Source of the DNA: Paratinospora sagittata
Taxonomy: Eukaryota; Streptophyta; Magnoliopsida; Ranunculales; Menispermaceae
Direction: 5' to 3'
Length of the DNA stretch: 64,000 nucleotides
Assembly (NCBI GenBank): GCA_035771175.1
Contig: CM069598.1
Location: 5,921,413 to 5,985,412, forward strand
Of this stretch, positions 48,148 to 59,985 are shown in pieces; within the stretch, counting starts at the first letter, position 1; every line of letters begins with the position of its first letter. The notes below the pieces were generated by a model. That model had not been told where the DNA came from. It was given only the letters and a program-made list of their open reading frames with translations, and made no database searches. The position numbers and the translations under genes are program-made.

Positions 48148-49785
48148 ATGGGGAAAGTTCCGTTTCGATTCAAGAGAGTTACTGAGGCGTTCGACGAATT
48201 GGCGCGACTTCGACCGTGCGAGAGCAGCGGGAGCGAGCACTCAGCTGAGGATTCAGCGGAGCTTTCTGACCTCATCGACTCGTTCATGGAGAGAGAAGGT
48301 CGAGTACTTGAAGGAGGAAAAGAGGATGATAAAGGAGAGAAGGAAGGAAGCGGATCGGAATCGGAGAATGAGCGTTCCGTTTCGGACGCGAAGGAGATGT
48401 TACAGAGGTTTCTAGGACGCGATGCATCTGACAGAGTTCAGGACGATGACGACGATGATAATGAAGATGCTAAGCGAACGATTCTTGTTGAGGTAGAACT
48501 TGCTCGTAGATTCGTTGGAACGGCTTCGTCGGAAGGATTTAAGCGTCGGCTGATGAGTCAATTACGTGAAAGAGGACTTGATGCAGGTTAGTAGCAATCG
48601 GATTTTGAGTAGAGCGCTTCAATTTATTTATTTATTTGTTACATTTTTCATAATTTAAAATCGATCAATAAAAAAAAAAAAAAAGGACCGATCGGAAGTA
48701 ACTTCGCGTTGATGTGATGTTAACGAGCGGGACGGAACCATATAATTCTGTGCCAGCACCTCCGGGAATCAATCCGAACTGAAAACTGCATGAAAATAGG
48801 GAGAAATTTTCTCTGATTTAATTCTTCAAGTACCGAAATGGTTTCCAATGGGCTCATAAAACCAGTTATACCTCGCAAGTAATGGTTTCTTGGTCCCATC
48901 GCTTCCTGTCTCATCGTCTCGCCATCCGATGGAGTTTGAAGCAGCGTGACGTGAGCATTCAGCTGTACTTTTTCTCTTTGGATTGCAGATTAAACCGTTT
49001 TCTAACTGGTGCAAGCTTCAGAATAAGACTTTTTCACCATTGGCTAGCTCCATTCCATCATTTCTCTTTTCTCTGTATTGTCAGTAGAAGCAGTTCTTCC
49101 TGTGTCTGACAATAAAATAGAAATGGAGGATAAAAATTAGAAATGGCAAAACAAGAAAAGTGCCGCATCAAACACATATAATGCAGCGCAAATTATTAAA
49201 ATCACTTTTGTATTGTATTGGTTTGTTTTTTGTGTTTTTCTGGTTTTGGTAATCAATCTGTTCAATTATTCACACACAAACGTTCTATTTTCAGGCCTCT
49301 GCAAGTCACGATGGCAGAAAACCGGCCGATTTCCCTCCGGAGACTACGAATACATCGACGTTATTCTCAACGGAACTCGCTACATTGTCGAAGTCGATCC
49401 CACCGGAGAGTTCACCATTGCTCGGCCTTCCGACGAATATCAGTCTCTACTAGATGTGTTTCCAGAGATCTTCGTCGGTAAACCAAGAGAACTCAAGCAA
49501 GTAGTGAGGCTAATGTCCAACTCTGCCAGAGAATCCTTGAAGAGCAGAGACATGCACTTGCCTCCATGGAGGAGGAACGGATACTTGCAGGCGAAATGGT
49601 TCGGTTCCTACAAAAGAACTACAAACGCCACGCCGGCTCTGGTTTCCGGCTCGGGATTGGCCGGTAAACGGTCGGTCGGATTTGAGACTTCGCCGGTGGC
49701 TTTTCAAGTCTGCAGGGGTGAGTTTACGAGGAAGGTGGGTTTGACTGTAAGTAAATTGGCCCAGGCGCTGGAAGAAATGAAATAA
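48148..49785 (+). CDS. DUF506 (PDDEXK-like) family protein
   Basis: Plant-specific DUF506 protein of 309 residues from two exons, 48148-48586 and 49295-49785 (G|GC phase, intron 708 bases). The N-terminal third is acidic and Ser/Glu-rich (DDDDDDNEDAK near residue 100). The conserved part begins CKSRW (residues 149-153) and continues through YEYIDVILNGTRYIVEVDP, EFTIARPSDEYQSLLDVFPE, IFVGK and the PPWRRNGYLQAKW motif. Some family members act as repressors of root-hair growth in Arabidopsis (RXR proteins). The PDDEXK-like fold is a database description; nuclease activity has not been shown as far as I know. The start is the first ATG of the leader and is followed directly by the conserved family head KVPFRFKRV. 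Confidence 0.93.
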
Positions 49786-50790
49786 TTTTTAATTAATCTA
49801 TTTTATTAAAAAATGTTTGCAAAAAATGTAAAAAGCTTTGTTGTTTTTGTTTTTTAATGAGAAGTGGTCTAGTGTGGGTGCCCACAGCGTTTGTATCAAA
49901 TCAAGGTAGATGACGTGTTCGCGTGGTTCTTTTCCTTGTGTTTATCCGCTGCAGATTGCAGAAACCCTGAAGCTATTTTTTTTTTATTGTATAGAATTAA
50001 TATTTGGGTAATGCTTAAAATACAAATTAGGGTGATGTGTGATGCGGCAATTTCAAGTGAACCAATCCAAGTTCAATTTTAAAGTCAAAGAAATACGACT
50101 AAGATCAATAATTTGCACGTTTTTCTACACATGACAATGTTGTTGTTTTTTATTTGAAAAAAAAAAATACATATATATATATATGATTATCCTTGCATAG
50201 TTTGTAGATATCATGTCATAACTATGACATCATATGGGCACGACTTAAAATGGGAATTTATTAATCTAAGCTAATTTTCAATTTCAAGTTGGATTACATT
50301 TGATACACCCCAAGGTAATCAATATTGAATGTAGTAGGACCCTTGTGAACATTACCCACATAACTCCAAATTGGTCAATTTTGTTGCTGACAGTAATTGC
50401 AAAGCAGAATAGTTATAAGAATACATGGACTATTGAGATAATAAGTACTAAGGAGTAGAAAGGCCGTCGCAATGATTGAATCTTAATTTTGTCAAATTTT
50501 TAAATGCCTCATGAGCGCATAGAAAAATACTTTATGACGTAGTGGCAGATTTGCAGTGAAGTCTCAAATGCGGGTTTCGTACGATGCTAGGCGATCAGGT
50601 CAAGGTCATGGTTCGTTGGTGTGGTATAGTCAATTATGAAAGAGTCAAATTTTCACGAAGGGATGGGTTTAAGAAATAAATTATATTTTAATTGCACAAT
50701 AACATTTCTAGTATTACAATAAAATGGTGTATAAAATTCAACTCTAGCTATCAAATTCTAGTTAACTAATATCAACATCATTTTTAATTA

Positions 50791-50976
50791 GGAGATTGTT
50801 AAATTGACCACAATAGTCATAATTTTGTGTGACTGAAGTGGCGTGACATGAAGGAATGGTTATTTAACCCCGTCATTTAGTTGTCTTTTGTGATATGAAA
50901 AACAATTCCTTATATCACGCCACCTCAGCAATAATTACATAAAATTATAACTGCTGCAGTTAATTTAGCATTATCC
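50791..50976. mobile_element. Mutator-like MITE with TIRs and 9-bp TSD
   Basis: A 186-base element. The left end GGAGATTGTTAAATTGACC and the reverse complement of the right end, GGATAATGCTAAATTAACT, are long imperfect inverted repeats. The arms stay complementary well inside (AGTGGCGTGACATGAAGGAA against TTCCTTATATCACGCCACCT). An exact 9-base flank TTTTAATTA stands at 50782-50790 and 50977-50985. Nine bases is the Mutator-type duplication length; the flank is AT-rich, so chance cannot be fully excluded. Confidence 0.8.
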
Positions 50977-51179
50977 TTTTAATTAATGAAAGAGAGTGGA
51001 AGTCATTAAATGGTAGAAGTGGTCAAGGTTTTTGTAACATTTAACTATAAAGCTAAGCTCCCATAATATACTAAACTGTATAACTAAATGACAATAAATA
51101 AAGATGGTTCACACATAGATGTTTGACTTACCAAAAATAATTAAAGAAAGATTAACCTACTGGTGACTTGACTATCACC

Positions 51180-51249
51180 CTTGATAGAATAGATAGTCAA
51201 ATAAGTAGGCAGATTCATGCAGTCAGAAAAAGGCTTTGTCGGGTTGAGG
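51180..51249 (+). mobile_element. LINE 3'-tail fragment (RTE-like)
   Basis: CAGATTCATGCAGTCAGAAA followed by AAGGCTTTGTCGGGTTGAGG fits the shared ATTCATGTAGCC...GGCTTT end of the other fragments. It is short and diverged. Confidence 0.45.
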
Positions 51250-51478
51250 TAAGAATCACAAAGAAATTACCAAAGGTCACATCATATTTGGAGTTCTAAT
51301 TTTCATAGAAATTACTTATTTTGACACAAAATTGAAGATTTACAAGGGCATGAACAGCTTGAAAAAGGCCCTTTTAGTTAAGCAAAGAAGAGAACCCAAA
51401 ACCCTCAAGGAATTTTAAAAAAAAATTGTACATAACTTCCCTTCTCATCAGATGCCCCTTGAATCTATGCTTGACCTC

Positions 51479-54400
51479 TCACCCGGTTACATATTTGATG
51501 TCTGCATGTTCTCTCAACCATTCAAGCACCTTTGCTCCTTCAAGGATTTCTTGCACCTAATACAATTTCAGATTAGTAAAAATCTTATCAAAATAATATT
51601 ATTGCAAAAACATACAGTATTTATGTATTTGCTATGGGAAAGCTGATTACTAGTTTTGCTTTGATTCTCATCACTAGTGCAATTGTATCAGTATTCATCA
51701 ACTGCCATCTTTAAAGTGTTGATGTTATTGTTAAAAAAGAGTAATTGATGATAATTTAACATTATGAGAAGTGAATGTTATTGTTAAATAAGAGTAATTG
51801 ATGATAATTTAACATTATGAGAAGTGAATAAACCAACCTGGTCCTTTATTCTGTCCTCATCATATTCTTGCTTATTGCGTTTGAATTCTGCTACAGAATT
51901 CTCTACTTCTTTGACTATCTCTTCAGTTGGAAGCTGCGAAGGAACCAAAAGTCACAAGATCTTCAGTTCATTCATGTACATTACGATTCACGGATACATA
52001 TTATACAATTCTAGACTTAATTCCTTTTCATTTCATTGATTCCATGCAAAATTTACAAGAAAGCCGACTGATTTGATAATACTAGATCAATAAGCAAGAA
52101 ACACCTTATTTAAAGGGTGGAAACTTTTTTTTAACTTACCTGTAGGTTTTCACGTTTGAATATATCTGCAACTGCCAAATTCTGTTTTATAACATTCATT
52201 ATACTTTCCCTTTGGTCCTCCAGGAACTTGTTCACAGCTTTCGGACTTGAAAGAGAAGCAAGCTGCTCTTCACTTAGTTTCTGGTTTGCCTGATAAAATG
52301 TTGCATTCAAATCAGAAATGGAAAACCTAAACATGATAGGAAATTTAGACGAATAGCTTGAACCTGTGATACTAGTGTGCAAGCTATTTAACATGATATT
52401 TGCAGCAATATATTATGAAATAAATGCAAACAACTATGGTGTTGAAGGTTTTGACCTGTGTCTCCAAAAGTGTGGCGCCATAAAGTTGCCTTCCTTGTTC
52501 TTCAAACAAGGATTGAGGAATATCGACTTCAACCATCTGAAAATAACAAGAGAATCATATTGTTATTATTTATTAATAACCATTGGGAGAATATTGTTAT
52601 TCATTGCTTCCTCATATTGTATTTTCATGCGTAGTGAAGATTGTATATATTATAGTTGGATCATGTCCAGAAACTTTTCGGATCTTCTTCCTTGAATCTT
52701 TGTGTTAATGCTATGTTTCTTTCATGAATACAAAACAAGTTACGACTAGTTTAAGAATAAAGATCCATGAATTCCATGCATAACATGCCACATAAATAAT
52801 AAGCAAAAAGGTTTAGATTAAATTCTTGAATGTTAGTGTCACTATATTTTGGAACAATTGGATCACCTTGCGCAGCTGATCCAGAATTGCATTATCCGTT
52901 GCTTGCTCTCGAGCTGTTTGTTCCAATTCTTTACATCTCTGCAATAGTAATACCCTGACCTGCAGATTTTTCCCATCAGAAAGCTTCAGTAGACGATGAA
53001 AAACTTATCATTTTACAACCAGAACGTCATTAAGAGTATATCAATGTCTTTGCCAGAGGAAGCACTACCTGATTCAAGGTACTGCAGCTGGGAAGAAGCC
53101 GTTCGGCTAGTGAGTCATCCAGCACAGGCAAATCTCTATTAAATAGTTCTTTGCATTCTACCTGAGAAAATTAAACAGAGTATTCTTCACTTCAAAAGCA
53201 AACCAGGGACACTATCAATTTCGCCTGGAGTCCAAATCATTAATATGCTAAGGATACCTTGGATCATACTCTGATACATTACATTTAATTTTTTGGTAAG
53301 CATGAATGTTTCATTTTTTATTTTATTTTTGGGTGGGAATGTTTTATTTTTAATTATTAGGCATATATCTATTTCAAACAGAAGAAACTCACAGTAAATT
53401 GTGCCTGAACACCACGCAGATTTTCCTGTTTCCATGATTCTGGAAATACAAGTGGGAAGGACCTTGTTTCACCAGGTCGAATCCCAATGATTGCTTCAAG
53501 GAATCCTGCAGGAAGGCTACCAGCCTCCTCAGTATCCAATTGAAATCCTGCCAAAGTTGACAAAGTGAGAATTAACATGAGGAGTACAAGGGCAATCAGG
53601 CCATTTTGAGGTAACCCAATCAAACTCCATAAATACCTTTGCTCTCAGTAGATGGAATTTGTTCACCCTTAGATTCAGATTTCTCCGTTGATACATTAAG
53701 GACTGTTAGATCTCCAATCTGTGAAGCTTCAAATATGTAAGAAGTAGGAACAGTTTAAATTTAAAAATTCAAGAAACTATCAAGATAATACAAAAAGAAA
53801 AAAAGAAAAGTTATGATAGTTTCATCAGCCCGCATTTAAGCGTCAGTAGAAATAATAAAGAAAACACAATATAAAATAAAATTTAAGAAGTACAGTTCTA
53901 GAGTCATTTTCTTCTATTCACCCTTCTTTTTTTTTTACCTGGTTGGATGATAAAACTCTCACCTATTCCTAAAGTTCTCAATCTTTCCAAATTCACATGA
54001 CAGTGGGTGCATGAGAAGAAAAATAATACATGAAGTGATCCTCAAGGAAGCAAGTAAACCCAATAATTACCTGTAGGCCCCTATCAGTTACAATTCTCAG
54101 TGAACCTAGAGCTTTATGACGACGCTTTATCTCAGCTTCACAAGCTGTTTGAGCGTCAATTTCACTGTCTATCTCAACAATTATCTTCAAACTCTTATAA
54201 CCACTCTCAGGAATCCATTTGACCTCAGGTGCAACATCAACAAGAACATCATATCTGGACATGAACCAAAATACAGTCAGTAAACAGATACAAGGATATT
54301 AACCAAGTATGTTTTTCTTGTTTAAATTAAAAGGAGATTATACATAGAAAACATGTACAATTCTCAGAAATGTAAAACACCCAGATGTAAAAAATAAAAA

Positions 54401-55982
54401 ATAAAAAAAAACCACTAACTAAAATATAAAAATCTGACAAACCTCAAACAATCTGAAGGAGAAGAAAAGGTTTCATCCATCTCCGAGAATTTCGTTATAA
54501 TACGAACAGAGTCTTTCAAGGCCTTTCCTTCCACCTGAGAAATGAAATCTGTCAATCCAACAGTCACTATGCAGCAACTTATAATTCCAAAAAAGAATAC
54601 TGACATTATCTAAAATTTGCATTTCATTCATTGCAATAAACATTGTTAAGACTGTAGTTGCAGGAAAAGCAGGTTTATGAAATGATTATCATTTCCATAT
54701 CATAAGAATTGCCAGCAATCCACTTCCATTTCAATAGAAGGCAGCACTAGAGGTTAAAATGATGTTATCATTCAACAAAACTTCCAATCATTTTAGTAAG
54801 AGATGATACTTGTAATACACATCCTCAACCATAGACTTTGGAATGAAAAATACACTAAAGCATTCGGGGAATGATCTTCAAAGTTGCTAGTAAACATGAG
54901 AATCAACATTAAAATCTGTCACAGACCTACATACATATAACTTCTTTATGAAACAAATCAAGAAAAGAAGTAACCGAAAACTATAAGATTTACCGAAGAC
55001 ATGGCATGTGGAAGGGTCCTCTTCAAGATAGACTCGATTGTAGCCTTCCGTACATTCTGCTTACCAACATAATTTACAAGAATATACTCTGGGACCTTCT
55101 TTCCCGGGCGAAATCCAGGAATCTGTATATGAACCAAACGATTAAATCACTAATGAATTTTCCCTTCACTAAAATAAAAACTAAAAAAGCATAACCAAAG
55201 ACAAAGCTAAACTCATTATACAGAAACATTTGATGTTTCCTCCAATCCATAACTAATAATGGAGTAGAATTCCAATTAGTAAAACTATCATCATTTCCAG
55301 TACAGAATGAAGAACCATATCAAATAATTGGAGAGTTGAAGTACTACCTTAGCTAGCTTTGTGAACTCGGCCAAGACCCGATTATAACAATCCTCACACA
55401 CAGCAGGAGGAACACTCACACTTAACCGAATCTGCAGAGAAACAGAGCAATGTTTTACAAAAACAAACAAGAGTTTTAGTGTTACCCACTAAATTAAAAC
55501 AAGAGATAACAAAAGGGCAACCAAAACAACGCATGCCCAGTTCAATTCCATTACTAAATTCCACAATGGAACTCATATCTAGTAACATCCAAGTCCCAGA
55601 AGAGTTTAAAAAAAAAAAACAACAACAACAACAAAATACATGATAAATTTCAGGGAAAAGAAGTGAATTTGAAGATGGAACATACTCTGGAACTGGGTTC
55701 TTCGGTTTCAACAACTTCGATTTCGCCCGGAAGTCGATCCTTATCTTTGCTAACTGCAAAAGAAGAAGCAGAAACAGTGTCTTGACTTGGGTTTCTTCGA
55801 GTTGAGGCTCTGGGTATGATAATTTGATGCGAAGAAGAGTGAGGATTCAGAGAGAAATGGGTAAGCTTATTATTGATGGGTAGAAGATGAAGATTGGAGA
55901 AAGTGTGAAAAGAGGAAGAAAGAGAAGAGATTGGAGGTGAAAAGGGTCCGAAGTTAAGAGAAGCAGAGGTTAAGAGCTCCAT
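51479..55982 (-). CDS. TIG: Trigger factor-like protein TIG, chloroplastic
   Basis: Plastid homologue of bacterial trigger factor, a ribosome-associated chaperone. Thirteen exons on the minus strand: 55982-55686, 55431-55348, 55122-54994, 54534-54443, 54254-54071, 53718-53637, 53547-53393, 53161-53069, 52959-52867, 52536-52456, 52289-52140, 51933-51838 and 51556-51479, joined in frame to 537 residues. The first about 55 residues are Ser/Pro-rich, as in a plastid transit peptide. The ribosome-binding signature GFRPGKKVPEYIL is in exon 3. The middle (IGDLTVLN, then GFQLDTEEAGSLPAGFLEAI and GETRSFPLVFPESW) corresponds to the peptidyl-prolyl isomerase region but lacks much of the FKBP consensus, so isomerase activity is doubtful. 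The helical C-terminal arms (EEQLASLSSPKAV and onwards) form the chaperone cradle. It is divergent from nothing upstream and convergent with the DUF506 gene. Confidence 0.96.
51724..51829 (-). repeat. 53-bp near-perfect tandem duplication in TIG intron 12
   Basis: GTTATTGTTAAAAAAGAGTA at 51724 begins a 53-base unit that repeats at 51777 with a single base change (A to T). The second copy ends eight bases short of the exon-12 donor (GT at 51837-51836 on the minus strand). Confidence 0.95.
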
Positions 55983-57255
55983 CTTCTCGTTCTTGCTCGA
56001 GAGATATTAGTAGAAGAGCTATGTGGAAGTGATGATGAGGGAGGCTCTGTTCTTGAGCTTGGACATATTTGCTACAACGGTTATTATGGTATTTTATGAG
56101 GGCAAAACTGTCTTTAAAATTAAGATAGAAAAAAAATTGCAAAAGAATATTTTCCATTAATCCAAAATACATGAGATAAATCTTGATTAAACAAAAAATG
56201 ACAAACCCATTTTGTTGTTTACTACAAATCAAAACTAATTATTTTATAATAGTAATCTAAAAAATAAAAAGATCCTGATTTGTGCTTTTCCTTGACAATT
56301 ATCATTTTTTTAATTATCTTGATTTTGTGATAATTTAGAGTTAGATTTGGAGACATTAATTCCCCTCAATTACATAAGGTACAACTACTAAATGTAAAAA
56401 TGCAATGGCAAAAACTGTTATTGCTGTGATGATTTATTCACCAAAAGAGACAATACTTTTTAAAATGTTCAGATAATCAGATAAATATTTGTTATGACAT
56501 ATCAAAACTGTTTTCTTATCATTGTATAAAATATTTACCAAAACTTTCTATAATAATATTGTCTCATTTCTAGAACTAAAATTTCTCCCTTTAAAAAACC
56601 ACTGAAAAAAAGAGAATTCCAATTTCTCTTATCTGTGAGTTTCCATCTACCAAGTGGTTCTCCTTGCAAGTCCCATCACTTCTTTGGTAAAATTTGACAC
56701 CAGAAAATACAGCAACATTTGCTCCAAGAAGTAAAGCCTTTTACATTAAAATTCTTAGAATCACAATAAAACTAATCTTAAGGTACAACAGCCCATGCAT
56801 TATTTGTACAGAATCAAACAAGTTAAAATCACCCAGTTATTTTGGGTGTTTATTACCACATAATACATTAGAAATTTGCAAGATATGGAGGTGCATGTCC
56901 TCCCCCATGTCTACAACTACATTCATTTTGGGGGGGCTTGGATTGGAGAAAGTTGAGTAAAAAAGAATGCATAAGTATTCCTATAAATAAATAAGCAAAA
57001 TTTTTCATCATGTTTGAGCACTCTTGTTGATGGGCTGTCCCCCCATATGCCTCGTGCAATTCGAGCAGATCTTTGTGTGTAAGCAGCAATAAAATCTGAT
57101 ATTCTCAGTCTAGTATTTACCAATTTTCTTTAAAGAACTTACTAAGATTGTTTTGTTCAACTGGAAGATGATACTCCAGATGGGAGCATATCTCAAAAGC
57201 AAATTTTAGCTTAACCAAAACCATTTGAAATCAGGAGCTGCTAATACTTGCACAG
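55983..57255. other. Spacer between TIG and GART
   Basis: It contains the TIG leader and promoter (about 55983-56100), AT-rich spacer, and the 3'UTR of the GART gene from about 57255 downwards. Small frames at 56868-57123 on the minus strand are fortuitous. No gene is seen. Confidence 0.5.
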
Positions 57256-59985
57256 TTAGCTGTATTGGTTTGGGTTTTCTCTACTTCGGATGAGAGGCAC
57301 ACCATCTTCCCTCCAGATTATTCGTTCTTCACATAGGGCTGAAGTCACTTCCACATACAGCTTGTGTTCCTGAAATAGAATTGGTTAGGTGTCAAGAAAA
57401 TAAATTGCACAAAAATAACTTTTCAAAGTGCAACAGTAATTCCAAATCCTTGCTTTCCTTATTTTCTTAAACCTAAGTCAAATTGATTACGATAGTGCTC
57501 AATTATTTGCATTCTCTTGGACACCCAACAATGACATAAGCCAATTTTCAGAACATACAAGAATGAAGTTCATTGGATGGTCTGAATTCTCATTTTCTGT
57601 TTTTAAAGCAGAGGCAAGAATCATTACCTCATGAAGGACCCTTGCGGCCAATTCCTCTACAGTGTCATTTGCTAATACAGGCACAACCCTTTGAGCAAGG
57701 ATATGACCAGTATCATAATGTTCGTCCACAAAGTGGACGGTGGGACCAGAGAACCTGATAAAATGTAACACACCATTTTACATATGTAATAGAGTGTAAA
57801 AGACCAAAATGTTGGTCGCGATTAAGAAGATTAGGCAAGTAAATTTGTATATTTTTAGACAACGGTTTAGAATAAAGGAGGAGGGTTGCTTTACGTAGCT
57901 GACAGCAAAGGTAAAACTTTGTTACATCAACTAAGATATTAACAATCAATGGTAAGGATAGAGGTAGAGAAAAATCTAAAATAACATGGACAAAAATAAT
58001 TAAGAAATATATAGCTACTTGTAATTTCAAAGTTGATTAAGTTCTTGATTGAGTGGAGTGAAGGAAGCAAATTCATGTATCCGACCCTTGTGTAGTTGAA
58101 AAAAGTCTTAGTTGAGTTGAGTTGAATTAAGAAGATTTAATGTAGAACCCTGCACACTCAGAGATATTTGACAAGGGGTGCTAATCCAAGTAAAGTAAGT
58201 GAACAAATTGTTGATTTTTGTATCTTAAATGTTGATTCATTAGTACTGAGACCATTTAAGATCAGTTATCAAGCATTGTCAATCTTAAGACCCAACAATT
58301 TTAACTAAGACATAATGATGCAATGCAACATACGAAGCCTTTGAATAGTAAAAATAGATTGCAAAGTGACAATAACATTCAAGAATTACAACACGTTACC
58401 TAGCTCCAGAAGCAATAACAGCCTTGTGCACCTTCATACCATAGTAGCCTTTGCCCCCAAAGGCTGGAAGAAGAGAGGGATGGATATTTAGAATGGATTT
58501 GGGATATGCTCGAATTAGTTCAACTGGTATCAGTTTCAAGTAGCCAGCTAGGAGAATGAAGTCAACCTCAAACATCCTGCATAGAGATGAGAAAACTATT
58601 TAAAAATTGTTTAAACGAAAGTCTTGAACAAATACAAAGTCAATTTTAGCACTCAAAACATGTGCATGGCTTAGTGGACACTTTCTCAAGTTTACAACAA
58701 AAGAAAGGGGCAAACAAAGGATGAAAGTCATGCCATAAAAGAACAAAAGTGATTAGGGTTTTTTTGTTTCCAACTCAACAATCAGGCTGATTTTTTCTTA
58801 AGGTACATGAAGACACCAAGCTTGAACTTTTCCTTTTTTATTTTTTCCTTTTTTTTTGGCATTTGTTGAGATCGGCGCCTCCTCTTGGAAAAATAATTGA
58901 TAAGAATGCAAGAATTAAAAGGAGAAAGAGCTCATTGATCTCACCTAAAAGCATCTACAAGTTCGGTAGAAGATAGACCTTTGGACGAATTTGAGGCTTT
59001 AGGGAACAAAACAATTGGGATACCCTTGTCTCTTGCATATTCAGCACCTCCACATTCTAATATTGAATGAAAATAACGGTAAGATAATGTGAAATACTAT
59101 TGAATAGTAATACTTCTAAAAAAAAAGGCTTCACGAGTGAATAGAATTCAATCGTTCTAAGAATCAGCAAGGAAAATTTCTAAGGGATATCTTATTAACA
59201 GCAATCTTCATATGAAACTAAATCCACAAGAATTTACACATACAATGGCAAATCATCTATCTCATTATATGAATAGCTAAAAGATGTTTTCCTTGTCCTC
59301 GACTCGATATGTAAGAGAAACACCAAGGCCCCATAAAAGAATAGCTAACTTCAATTGGCAGGATGCGTCTCAACTCGAAAACTTCTTCAGCTTCTTATTC
59401 TAGCAAAACTAATAGGAGATAAACATCCAATTAAAAACATTTGAAACCTCAAATTGGAACCAAAGAATTCTTTGAGCACATAGAATTTAGCCTTCAAATG
59501 ACGACTGACAAAGCCAATGACACCAAAATTTCAATCAAAACAAGGCAAAATAACAATTAATAAAGCCAATAGCATTAAGATTTCAACATTACCAAAAAAA
59601 AAAAAAACAACAACATACCCGGCTTATTTGTGACAAGAACAGCAACATCACCATGAACTGAACCACCAACAGCGGCTTCATGAATAGACCGAAAATTCGA
59701 CCCACCACCAGACACAAAAATTGCTAGCTTCTTCCGTCGCAGTTCAACTGCACATTCATCCCTAAGCCCAACACCATCCTCTACCTTTTCAACACTGCTT
59801 CTACACTCTAATCTTCTTTCAAGTCCTACCCTTTGTAAAACAAGCTTAGGGAAATACTGGGTCTTGAAGCAAACCAGCTTCCGAGATCGAACAGAGCTTA
59901 TATTCAAAGATTTCACATGACCCCCAAGTAGCGGTTTTGTTGGGTTTGAAGAAGAACGCCCACTAACCAAGCTTTGAACTTCCAT
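57256..59985 (-). CDS. GART: Phosphoribosylglycinamide formyltransferase, chloroplastic (GAR transformylase)
   Basis: Third enzyme of de novo purine synthesis: it transfers a formyl group from 10-formyl-tetrahydrofolate to glycinamide ribonucleotide in plastids. Five exons on the minus strand, 59985-59619, 59056-58945, 58576-58400, 57754-57628 and 57369-57256, give 298 residues (Arabidopsis At1g31220 292). The first about 85 residues are Ser/Arg-rich and act as a transit peptide. The enzyme domain starts KKLAIFVSGGGSNFRSIHEA (phosphate-binding loop). The catalytic Asn and His are in ILNIHPSLLPAFGGKG, and the catalytic Asp in GPTVHFVDEHYDTGHIL. The start is the ATG at 59983-59985 (MEVQSLVS); an upstream in-frame extension has no ATG. 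A LINE fragment lies in intron 3. Confidence 0.96.
57905..58128 (+). mobile_element. LINE 3'-end fragment (RTE-like) in a GART intron
   Basis: Degenerate frames include RDRGREKSKITWTK-like text and the end reads AAATTCATGTATCCGACCCT, TTGAAAAAAGTCTTAGTTGA and a GTTGAGTTGA tail. This is the conserved end of plant RTE LINEs. It inserts in the sense opposite to GART. Confidence 0.65.

Larger units (their letters stand above)
49786..51478. other. Convergent spacer between the DUF506 and TIG genes
   Basis: After the DUF506 3'UTR comes AT-rich spacer with a Mutator-like MITE (50791-50976), a LINE 3'-tail fragment (51180-51249) and finally the TIG 3'UTR. No gene is seen. Confidence 0.55.
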
